64,000 bases of DNA. Source: Paenibacillus tepidiphilus. Its GTDB lineage: Bacteria > Bacillota > Bacilli > Paenibacillales > Paenibacillaceae. How positions within the stretch are numbered: the stretch's first letter is position 1; every line of letters starts with the position of its first letter. Shown piece by piece: positions 43,421 to 50,333 of the stretch. Below the pieces are notes generated by a model. It worked only from the letters and a program-made list of their open reading frames with translations, was not told the DNA's origin and did not search any database. Both the position numbers and the translations under genes were made by a program. The stretch is taken from positions 124,001-188,000 of the forward strand of contig NZ_VWRQ01000013.1 of assembly GCF_008635795.1 (NCBI RefSeq), in the 5' to 3' direction.

Positions 43421-44155
43421 TTACGATTCGCTATAGTAAAATACAAAACTGTCGCTGCTAATTCCGTGGAGTCCCGATAGCTGTCCAGCTTGAGTATACA
43501 TCGGCAACACATTCCAGCTAATAACTGCTCCTGATAAGTGGACATTAGATAATCCCGTTTGATTGTAATGTATAATATTACCACTCTCTTCGCTGCTCTC
43601 TTCAATAGCTGGATGATGAATAACAAAATTGTCCTTAAGTAAGGTCAGCATATATTGATCTGCTTTACTATTTACTTGTTTTTCAACATGTTCAACGGGC
43701 ATATAGTAAAGAGAGTCCCATAATGCTTGGATTGAAACCATTTTAGTGGGCTCAGGCACCTCGTAAAGCTTTGTAATATGGAGTTCACCGGTTTCTTCAC
43801 TTCTCAATTGATAAGCCATATAGCGGATACTCTTATTCTTGTATTCTGGAATAAGCACCGAGAATCGTAAATCATTTATTTGGCCATCTGCATTTAGAGT
43901 AATCATTGGAGTATCTTCACTAAAGAGATATATTGCATCACCATGGACTCCAATTACTCTCTTTATTTGTTCAATAAAATCATTTGATTTAATGTTTACC
44001 AGGCTTCCACTTGGAAATTGCACAGTAGCCGTTTGAAACGATTGATTGCGGAGAGTGTGCGTTAATCCGGCACCGAAAATCATGCCACAGAAGAGTAATG
44101 AGACAGCTATAGTGAAGATGTTTGAGTTTCTTCTATATTTCATAAGCTTCCCCAT
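43421..44155 (-). CDS. Membrane-anchored unknown protein
   Basis: A 244-residue protein. A basic N-terminus and one membrane helix (residues about 13-33) are followed by an extracytoplasmic domain of about 210 residues with no cysteine motifs. Not recognised. GGAGG lies 8 nt before the ATG. The AT-rich composition, like its neighbours, suggests an accessory origin. The N-terminal anchor plus a hydrophilic, beta-rich body is reminiscent of anti-sigma-associated or sensor proteins, but nothing specific supports that. Confidence 0.65.
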   Translation of the reverse strand: MGKLMKYRRNSNIFTIAVSLLFCGMIFGAGLTHTLRNQSFQTATVQFPSGSLVNIKSNDFIEQIKRVIGVHGDAIYLFSEDTPMITLNADGQINDLRFSVLIPEYKNKSIRYMAYQLRSEETGELHITKLYEVPEPTKMVSIQALWDSLYYMPVEHVEKQVNSKADQYMLTLLKDNFVIHHPAIEESSEESGNIIHYNQTGLSNVHLSGAVISWNVLPMYTQAGQLSGLHGISSDSFVFYYSES

Positions 44156-44292
44156 ATTTTCAACCTCCGATATTGTGGCAGGTGTCCCAATATTCGATAC
44201 GCGTTAAGCATTTTTGATTTGGTCTTCATCTTTGGGTAGACAGAAACTAGCCAAATTTATAATTGAAAAAAGCCTCCTTTAGTAAGATGTTT

Positions 44293-44810
44293 CTAATTAT
44301 CATCTGTGCTCTGTAGAAGCTTAGCTATGCCAACAACCGCAGTAATTATTAATATGACGACTGTAAGAGAAAAAGGAAACTTGTAGGTAAGAGTTTTTAT
44401 TTCTAAGATGTTATAATATCCAATTACATTTATATAAAACAACGCTGTCAAAAGAAGATATGGAGGGAATTTAACTGAAATCCATACGTTTCTCTCTCCA
44501 TTAAGATAAGGCGCGCATTGGTTTGTTTTCTCCAATATAACCCATACAGAATCAAGGCAATAAAAAACGCAACAGCAACCATCACAACGAATGAACCAAA
44601 CAAAATTTGAATTAAAGGTAGAACAGCCTCCCATTTCTCATAGTTTAACTTTCTTGAAAAATAGGATACAGTCTCTAGAAAGTCTGCAAACAAATGAGGC
44701 ATAAACTTTCTAGCAAAGAAAAGGATCAGCAAAACATACGTAGAAAAAAATAACAGTTTAAATAGCGTCATATTTTTAAATTCTTTTAAATTTCCTATAA
44801 AATCAAACAT
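44293..44810 (-). pseudogene. Multi-pass membrane protein gene split by a GA-repeat frameshift
   Basis: Two leftward frames overlap. One (44810 to 44448) begins with a good GGAGG-SD and encodes two or three helices (MTLFKLLFFSTYVLLILFF, then GSFVVMVAVAFFIALILYG). The other continues from about 44490 to 44293 with two further helices. They join cleanly if one GA unit is removed from the (GA)4 run at about 44489-44496: the codons then read ATG GAG AGA AAC GTA TGG. The full span of 518 bp is 172 codons plus two bases, which fits a 2-bp insertion. Repaired, it would be a protein of about 171 residues. It could be a pseudogene, a phase-variable gene or a sequencing error. Confidence 0.55.
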
Positions 44811-44841
44811 TTTATCCCTCCTGACATATATTCTTCTACAT

Positions 44842-45012
44842 TCAGGAAGTTTTTCCCTTCTGATAAATAGGCCTGACGCAAAACTGTGGAGTTCCTTCCC
44901 AACGCGCCCATATGCAACTCTTACACTTAGCCGATTGCTGGGGCGGTCCTTTAACCGCCGCTGCTTTTGCTTCTTCTTCAGAATAATTCCCCCTATAGAA
45001 AAAGCCTCCCAA
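44842..45012 (-). CDS. Small cysteine-motif protein, probably 5'-truncated
   Basis: A leftward frame closed by TGA at 44842 encodes an Ala/Lys-rich helix followed by KCKSCIWARWEGTPQFCVRP and a basic tail. The K-C-x-x-C-x-W...F-C-x-x-P pattern is like small putative zinc-binding proteins often found near phage genes. No good start exists: the only candidate is TTG 45012 without an SD, and an in-frame stop lies at 45025-45027. It is therefore either a remnant or uses an unseen start. The rest of 44811-45253 shows nothing else. Confidence 0.4.
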   Translation of the reverse strand: MGGFFYRGNYSEEEAKAAAVKGPPQQSAKCKSCIWARWEGTPQFCVRPIYQKGKTS

Positions 45013-45253
45013 TAATGAGCGACTTCAAATTACGTATAAAGTTACGTCCTGCAATTGGCCGGATAAGTGGCGTCCGCTCCGCAGCCTCAGCAAAAACGCT
45101 ATGCTCTTTGCTAAAAGTCTTTACCTCCCTAGTAACAAGGAGGACAATACCATTTTACTGATCTTGAGAAATCAGAGTCAAAATAACTAATTTACAATTA
45201 AGATTAAAATCTCTTGATATCGATAGCTTTTTTCTTATTTGCTCACTTTATCA

Positions 45254-45985
45254 TTATACTGCTTTGATTGACTTTACATACCGGCATTTCGGAAAGCTGC
45301 TGCAGCCGTAAAATTGACCCTTTGGGCCATTTCTCAGCACCAGCTTGCTACCACACTTTGGGCAAGAAAATTCATCCACAGGAACTTCAGCCATTACAGC
45401 CTTCGGCGTTGGTGCTGCATCAGGATTCATAGCCAGGATCATTCCGATAAGAACTTCACGATTGATTAATTTAACCCGGTTCGATTGAGCCAGCTCATAC
45501 GTAGCTGCTGTATAATCGCTGTTCGATACAACCCAAGCTTCCGATGCTCCGTAATGGGCAATCGAAGCCTGCGCCTCTTGTACTGCCTTAATTCCAACAT
45601 TCTTGTTGTAACGTTTGGCTTGGACAACAATCTTTCTGCCATCTTTCTGGATGATAAGGTCCGCCCCGTAATCACCAACAGCCCTTGTAACCTCTGCTTT
45701 ATAGCCCTGGGCCCGAAATAGATGCCCGAGGTATTTCTCAAACTGAATACCTTCCATCTTGTCGATATCGGCTATACCTGATCTCTTCAAGCGTTCGGCT
45801 CGTTTCTGTCCTACCACAATCATTATTGCAACTACAATAGCCAGCCCGACGGCTGCTCCCACCATTGCACCCTGCAAGGTTTTGGTTATATAGTATCCTC
45901 CGAGCGCTAACCCCATTGCCGCTAAGCCGGCCAAACCTTGATAAAACTCTTCTTCCTGTTTCACCTTACTCTTTCTTCTTGCCAT
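45254..45985 (-). CDS. Mrr-like restriction endonuclease-fold protein with topoisomerase zinc ribbon
   Basis: A 243-residue protein. Two membrane helices (residues about 17-58) come first. The Mrr-type PD-(D/E)xK nuclease domain follows, with GDYGADLII (Asp109) and VVQAKRY (QAK, 122-124) catalytic motifs. The C-terminus (205-243) is a topoisomerase I-type zinc ribbon (CPKCG...CSSFPKC). Membrane-anchored Mrr homologues of this layout are widespread and possibly defend against foreign DNA; no methylase partner is nearby. A GGAGGGG lies upstream of the ATG. Confidence 0.87.
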   Translation of the reverse strand: MARRKSKVKQEEEFYQGLAGLAAMGLALGGYYITKTLQGAMVGAAVGLAIVVAIMIVVGQKRAERLKRSGIADIDKMEGIQFEKYLGHLFRAQGYKAEVTRAVGDYGADLIIQKDGRKIVVQAKRYNKNVGIKAVQEAQASIAHYGASEAWVVSNSDYTAATYELAQSNRVKLINREVLIGMILAMNPDAAPTPKAVMAEVPVDEFSCPKCGSKLVLRNGPKGQFYGCSSFPKCRYVKSIKAV

Positions 45986-46010
45986 TGAAACCCCTCCGCT
46001 AAAAGTCAGT

Positions 46011-46071
46011 ATAGGTCCGTATTCGCTTAAAGGAAGGAATTTCCTCCTTTGCTGTTGAACTTTGGACCTAT
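46011..46071. repeat. Long imperfect inverted repeat
   Basis: ATAGGTCC at 46011-46018 pairs with GGACCTAT at 46064-46071. The interior AAAGGAAGGAA/TTTCCTCCTTT continues the pairing. It lies between the Mrr-like gene and an SD plus ATG at 46087 whose frame runs into the tRNA terminator. Confidence 0.5.
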
Positions 46072-46214
46072 GGAAGGAGAAACAAGATGGATTTCATTCA
46101 ACGATTTTATGAGCAACTGCTTGGACCAATTATTCTCCGTATCATTCTTGTAGCTGCTGCTTTAAACGCTTTAACCTTAATGGAACGGCCATGGTATAAT
46201 CAAAATTCGGTAAA

Positions 46215-46254
46215 AAAACGGCGCGGCCCCGAAATCCCGGGAAACCGCGCCGTT
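46215..46254 (-). terminator. Terminator of the tRNA-Thr gene
   Basis: The perfect 10-bp arms AACGGCGCGG/CCGCGCCGTT (46217-46226, 46245-46254) are followed leftward by T5-7. Confidence 0.88.
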
Positions 46255-46270
46255 AGGCCGTTCTTAGATA

Positions 46271-46342
46271 TGCTGGTGAAGGGAATTGAACCCCCGGCCT
46301 ACGCATTACGAGTGCGTTGCTCTACCCCTGAGCTACACCAGC
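46271..46342 (-). tRNA. tRNA-Thr (anticodon CGT)
   Basis: The minus strand folds into a full cloverleaf. The acceptor stem is GCTGGTG/CACCAGC with discriminator A, the D arm contains AGCTCAGGGGTAGAGC, and the anticodon stem ACGCA/TGCGT carries the loop CTCGTAA. The T arm is GGGGGTTCAATTCCC-like. The anticodon CGT reads ACG threonine codons. CCA is not encoded. Confidence 0.95.
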
Positions 46343-46430
46343 GTGAAGCTTTTTTGCCGTCAAACAAAAAATATTATACAACTTTGAAGCGAAAACGCAA
46401 GCCTTTTTTCTCTACATTTACTCTGATGGT

Positions 46431-46742
46431 TTAGCCGTTATCCTGCAGCTTGCGCTCCACGGCTTCCAGCTTGCTGCGGCTTGTAGAAGGCTTATCGCGG
46501 CGGTCGTCGATCTTGAGCGAGGTGGACACCCGCTGTGCGCCCGCCGTAAACGGCGATTCATGCAGCGCTTCTACCGCCGCCAGGATGCGCGGCAAAGGCC
46601 CCTCGATAATCGTACCCATGGACGTAAGCTCGTAAGTAATCCCCTCCAGCGTCTGCAGCACGCGGTGCATGCCGGCGACATAACCGCTGAGGCTGGTGCT
46701 GCCCGTTCCGATCGGAATAACTGTAACTTCGGCAATAGCCAT
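46431..46742 (-). CDS. Thiamine-binding protein of the UPF0045/MTH1187 family
   Basis: A 103-residue protein with the family-typical start (AIAEVTVIPIGTGSTSLSGYVA) and the EGPLPRILAAVEALHESPF segment. Members such as B. subtilis YqgV form ferredoxin-fold tetramers and bind thiamine-like ligands. AGGAGGG precedes the ATG. Monocistronic, ending beside the tRNA gene. Confidence 0.88.
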   Translation of the reverse strand: MAIAEVTVIPIGTGSTSLSGYVAGMHRVLQTLEGITYELTSMGTIIEGPLPRILAAVEALHESPFTAGAQRVSTSLKIDDRRDKPSTSRSKLEAVERKLQDNG

Positions 46743-46951
46743 GTGAATCCCTCCTATTGGTAACTTCCTGGTACTTCACTGGTTCTTAATCCGCTGCTTC
46801 CCATCCGGTTAAATGCCATCTGCCACTTCAGCTTCTTCATTATTGTAGCAACTCTGCTGCGCTCCCACAAATCCCGAACGGCTCTTGAAATCTTCTATGG
46901 CGTCACTCTTCTGTTTTCAAAGTGTCAAACGCACTGTATTTTTGAAGTCTT

Positions 46952-47049
46952 TGTGGCATCTTTGCGGATAATTTGCGGCAAAAATTCTGCATAACTTAAC
47001 CCCAGTCTGTGGATTACCTGTGGATGATTTGTGGAGCAATTGTGGGTAA
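46952..47049 (+). promoter_or_regulatory. Helically phased 11-bp array resembling DnaA boxes
   Basis: TG[TC]GG-type motifs begin at 46952, 46963, 46974, (46986), 47008, 47019, 47030 and 47041. Within each cluster the step is exactly 11 bp. Examples are TGCGGATAA, TGTGGATTA, TGTGGATGA and TGTGGGTAA, one or two changes from the DnaA box TGTGGATAA. The array lies just upstream of the NrdR boxes and nrd promoter, all on one face of the helix. The 955-bp gap 46743-47697 is otherwise filled by the riboswitch and terminators. Confidence 0.6.
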
Positions 47050-47097
47050 ATCCCTTCAGCCCGCTCCCTGCCTGGGCTCGCAAAAATATGTTTACAA

Positions 47098-47113
47098 ACA
47101 CAATATATTGGGT
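47098..47113 (+). promoter_or_regulatory. NrdR box 1
   Basis: ACACAATATATTGGGT closely matches the NrdR consensus acaCwATATaTwGtgt. NrdR represses ribonucleotide reductase genes when dATP is high. Confidence 0.75.
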
Positions 47114-47129
47114 TAACTTTATATGAGTA

Positions 47130-47145
47130 CAACAAAATATAGTGT
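47130..47145 (+). promoter_or_regulatory. NrdR box 2
   Basis: CAACAAAATATAGTGT lies exactly 32 bp from box 1, the standard three-turn spacing of NrdR box pairs. The boxes overlap the likely promoter ahead of the riboswitch. Confidence 0.75.
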
Positions 47146-47146
47146 A

Positions 47147-47356
47147 AACAGGTGCTCGACTTCATCACAGAGTCCGAGCTTAATAGGGAAACGCGGTGCG
47201 ATACCGCTGCGGTCCCGCCACTGTAACCGGATGCCCGCAGGCCAGATATAGATGCCTGAGGCGGCAGCATCCTCCCGCATGGCTACAGCCACTGGAGACA
47301 GGAGTCTTCGGGAAGGCGCAGGAGGATTTAACGGAAGCCAGAAGACCTGCCTGTTT
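47147..47356 (+). ncRNA. Cobalamin (AdoCbl) riboswitch
   Basis: The aptamer shows the hallmark TTAATAGGGAA, GCGGTCCCGCCACTGTAA and the closing GCCAGAAGACCTGCCTGTT, with terminal AACAGG/CCTGTT pairing. It heads the transcript of class III and class I ribonucleotide reductases. The logic fits B12 availability: with cobalamin, a B12-dependent class II enzyme (not in this window) could serve, and these B12-independent enzymes are shut off. Confidence 0.95.
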
Positions 47357-47456
47357 TCTTTCGACACCACTGACAGCCTGCGAGGAACAGGTGAGGTGTC
47401 CGCATGCGGCTTGCTAGGCGCAGGACCAGCCTTCCCGGCACCGGGATGAAGAGGCT

Positions 47457-47503
47457 GCCTATACCTGAGGGCAATATCACAGATAATGCCCTCAGGTATA
47501 GGC
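47457..47503 (+). terminator. Strong hairpin in the nrd leader
   Basis: The perfect 17-bp arms 47457-47473 and 47487-47503 have a 13-nt loop. The T-tract after it is weak, so it may be a structural or regulatory element between aptamer and terminator. Confidence 0.55.
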
Positions 47504-47615
47504 TTCTGCCGGAATAACTACGGTGATGTAACCATGCTTGAGCGGTCATAACACCCAGTATTCCCATCGCAAAGCCAGCGAATATCGAGGACAGATATTC
47601 TCTGTTTACGCATCG

Positions 47616-47652
47616 GGCATTTCCCGCCACCGCCGGCGGGAGATGCCTTTTT
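47616..47652 (+). terminator. Leader terminator ahead of nrdD
   Basis: GGCAT-TTCCCGCC pairs with GGCGGGA-ATGCC and is followed by T5. It lies 46 bp before the nrdD start and is the probable expression platform of the cobalamin riboswitch. Confidence 0.8.
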
Positions 47653-47697
47653 AATGAGAGTTGGACTATACATAATTCCGAGAGGAGAGGGCGATAC

Positions 47698-49683
47698 ATG
47701 ACGCTGCTGGAGAAACGCTATGACGGGGGACAGGCTGCCGAGGAGGTTCTTTTGGAGGAAGTGATTCAATTGGGACGGGATATTATCGACAGCCGGGATA
47801 TGGATCTGCTGCGCGAGAATGCCAATCTCAACGGGGAAAGCTTCTCAGGCAAAATGAGCAAATTCGGCAGTGAATACTCCAAGTGGTACGCCCGCAACTT
47901 CACGATGCCTCCGCAGCTGGTACAGGCCATCCAGGACAATGTCGTATATGTCCATGATCTGGACCAATACGCTATCGGGACAACCAACTGCATCTTCATT
48001 CCGTTTGAGCGGCTCCTCCGGGAAGGCTTCAACACCGGCAACGGCAGCGTCCGCCCGCCGAACTCGATTATGACCGCGATGTCGCTGGTGGCGATTATTT
48101 TCCAGTCTCAGCAGAACGCCCAATACGGCGGGGTCTCCGCGAACAAAATCGACTTTGATCTCGCGCCTTACGTCACCAAATCATTCGCAAAGCTGTTCCG
48201 CAAGGGACTTGACTATTTCGATGAAGGACAAGCCGGTCCGCAGCTCGGTGAAATTACGATGAGCCGCAGTGATCTGGCAGAACAATACCCTCGCTCATTC
48301 CGCTTCGCACTGAAGGAGACGGAGAGCGAAACCCTGCAGGCGGCTGAAAGCATGATACATAACCTGAATACAATGTCGAGCCGCTCGGGCGGACAGATTC
48401 CGTTCACCAGCATCAACTACGGCACCTGCACCTCTCCGGAGGGCCAGCTCGTCATCCGTTCCCTGCTGACCGCAACCATGAACGGCCTCGGCAGCGGCGA
48501 GACGCCGGTCTTTCCGATCCAGATCTTCAAATGCAAGCAGGGTATCAACCAGCAGCAGGGCGATCCGAACTACGAGCTGTTCCTAATGGCTGCGGAATGC
48601 TCCGCGCGGCGGCTGTACCCGAACTTTGCCAATCTGGATGCACCGCTGAATTTGCAATACTACAATCCGGCCGATCCGGATACAGAGTTCGCTACCATGG
48701 GCTGCCGTACCCGCGTGCTGGGCGACCGTTTCGGACGCAACCACTGCTCTGGTAAAGGCAACCTGTCCTTCAACACGCTTAACCTGGTCCGCCTGGGCAT
48801 CGCCCACGGCACCGTGACCGGCCGCCGCCTGGTCCCTGACGAAGCAGGCTTTTATGAAGATTTGAACTACTATATGGATATCGCCTTGGAGGGCCTGCTG
48901 CACCGCTACCGCATCCAGGCTGCACAGAAGGCCAAGGCCTCTGACTTCATGATGCGCGAAGGTGTCTGGGAAGGCGGCGAGCAGCTTGCTCCCGACGATC
49001 AGGTCGGCGACCTGCTCAAGCACGGCAGCCTGTCCATTGGCTTCATCGGTATGGCCGAATGCATGAAGGCGATGTACGGCAAGCATCATGCCCAGGATAC
49101 AGAGGTCCATGCCAAAGCGCTGAATATCGTCCGCCACATGCGCGAGTACTGCGACCGCAAGAGCGACGAGCTGAACCTGAACATTACGCTGTTCGCCACT
49201 CCGGCGGAGGGGCTGTCCGGCAAGTTCACCAAGGTGGACCGCAAGCTGCTCGGCACCATTCCCGGCGTAACCGACCGCGAATACTATACGAACTCTTTCC
49301 ATGTTCCTGTCTATCACGAGCTCGGCGCAGCGCAGAAGATCGCCCTGGAAGCGCCATTCCATGAATACTGCAATGCCGGGGCCATCTCTTATGTCGAGCT
49401 GAACGGGAATGCGCGCAGCAACCCGGCTGCTTTTGTCAAAATCATCCGCTACGCCCTGGAGCAGAATATCAGCTACTTCAGCATCAATCACCCGATTGAC
49501 CGCTGCTCCGGCTGCGGCTACGAAGGAGTCATCGGCAGGAACTGCCCTTCCTGCAATGCGCATGAGGACACCACGCATATCCGCCGTCTGCGCCGTGTGA
49601 CCGGCTATTTGACCGGGGATTACCAGACCCGCTTCAATGCCGCCAAGCAGGCCGAGGTCAGGGACCGCGTGAAGCATCTATGA
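47698..49683 (+). CDS. nrdD: Anaerobic (class III) ribonucleoside-triphosphate reductase
   Basis: A 661-residue oxygen-sensitive glycyl-radical enzyme making dNTPs from NTPs. The C-terminal zinc ribbon has the CSGCGYEG and CPSC pairs. The glycyl-radical segment is VTGYLTGDYQTRFN near residue 643, and the active-site loop includes MGCRTRV (about residue 332). No ATP-cone is obvious at the N-terminus, so allosteric activity control may be absent. The SD GAGAGG precedes the ATG. Stop and nrdG start overlap in ATGA. Controlled by NrdR boxes and a cobalamin riboswitch. Confidence 0.93.
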   Translation: MTLLEKRYDGGQAAEEVLLEEVIQLGRDIIDSRDMDLLRENANLNGESFSGKMSKFGSEYSKWYARNFTMPPQLVQAIQDNVVYVHDLDQYAIGTTNCIFIPFERLLREGFNTGNGSVRPPNSIMTAMSLVAIIFQSQQNAQYGGVSANKIDFDLAPYVTKSFAKLFRKGLDYFDEGQAGPQLGEITMSRSDLAEQYPRSFRFALKETESETLQAAESMIHNLNTMSSRSGGQIPFTSINYGTCTSPEGQLVIRSLLTATMNGLGSGETPVFPIQIFKCKQGINQQQGDPNYELFLMAAECSARRLYPNFANLDAPLNLQYYNPADPDTEFATMGCRTRVLGDRFGRNHCSGKGNLSFNTLNLVRLGIAHGTVTGRRLVPDEAGFYEDLNYYMDIALEGLLHRYRIQAAQKAKASDFMMREGVWEGGEQLAPDDQVGDLLKHGSLSIGFIGMAECMKAMYGKHHAQDTEVHAKALNIVRHMREYCDRKSDELNLNITLFATPAEGLSGKFTKVDRKLLGTIPGVTDREYYTNSFHVPVYHELGAAQKIALEAPFHEYCNAGAISYVELNGNARSNPAAFVKIIRYALEQNISYFSINHPIDRCSGCGYEGVIGRNCPSCNAHEDTTHIRRLRRVTGYLTGDYQTRFNAAKQAEVRDRVKHL

Positions 49684-50195
49684 ACATCTGCGGTTATTAC
49701 CCGGAATCCATCAATGAGGGGGAAGGCCTGCGGGCCGTCCTCTTCCTGAGCGGCTGCCGTCACCGCTGCCCGGGCTGCTTTAACCCGAAGACGTGGAACT
49801 TCAACTACGGTGAAGTATTCACCCCGCAGCGGCAGCAGGAGATTATCGCGGATATCGCGGCCAATCCCCTGCTCGACGGACTAACGCTGGCCGGTGGAGA
49901 CCCGTTCTTCTCAGCGGAGGAGGCTGCCGGCTTCATCCATGACCTGCGGACCGCACTGCCCGGCTTCCCTATCTGGATTTATACCGGTTATACCTACGAA
50001 GAGCTGACCGCCGCTCCCGGCTCGCCGGAGTGGAACCTGCTCTCGCTATGCCAGGTCGTCATCGACGGACGCTTTGTCGAGGAGCTGAAGGATACCACCC
50101 TCCCTTACCGGGGGAGCAGCAACCAGCGGATTATCGACATCCCGGCCAGTCTCGCAGGTCCAGAGGTTGTGCTCTGGGAGCCGGCTGCGCTGTAG
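49680..50195 (+). CDS. nrdG: Anaerobic ribonucleotide reductase activase (radical SAM)
   Basis: A 171-residue activase that uses S-adenosylmethionine and a 4Fe-4S cluster to make the glycyl radical on NrdD. The cluster motif CRHRCPGC is at about residues 27-34 and the GGDP motif (LAGGDPFF) near residue 76. Length and 4-bp overlap with nrdD are standard. Confidence 0.94.
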   Translation: MNICGYYPESINEGEGLRAVLFLSGCRHRCPGCFNPKTWNFNYGEVFTPQRQQEIIADIAANPLLDGLTLAGGDPFFSAEEAAGFIHDLRTALPGFPIWIYTGYTYEELTAAPGSPEWNLLSLCQVVIDGRFVEELKDTTLPYRGSSNQRIIDIPASLAGPEVVLWEPAAL

Positions 50196-50242
50196 CTGTA
50201 TCTGACGGAGTAAACGAGCCTTCTTCTATACTTACACCCAGA

Positions 50243-50268
50243 ATGCCAAGTCTGTGCTTGGCATCTCT
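50243..50268 (+). terminator. Terminator between nrdG and nrdA
   Basis: The 8-bp arms ATGCCAAG/CTTGGCAT are followed by TCTCTTTT. It may uncouple the aerobic genes partly; no second riboswitch lies in the 138-bp gap, so nrdAB either read through or use an unseen promoter. Confidence 0.65.
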
Positions 50269-50333
50269 TTTGACCCTATACTTCAATTTTTGATATTACA
50301 AAATAAACCTAAAACCGAAAGGATGATCCTATT

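Noticed and set aside
44967..45161. 64-codon rightward frame
   Set aside because: No SD and opposite to the Cys-motif frame, which looks more protein-like.
46087..46434. Rightward ORF with good SD (AAGGAGAAACAAG) before ATG
   Set aside because: After about 35 plausible residues it runs antisense through the tRNA terminator and tRNA-Thr. At best it is the start of a truncated gene.
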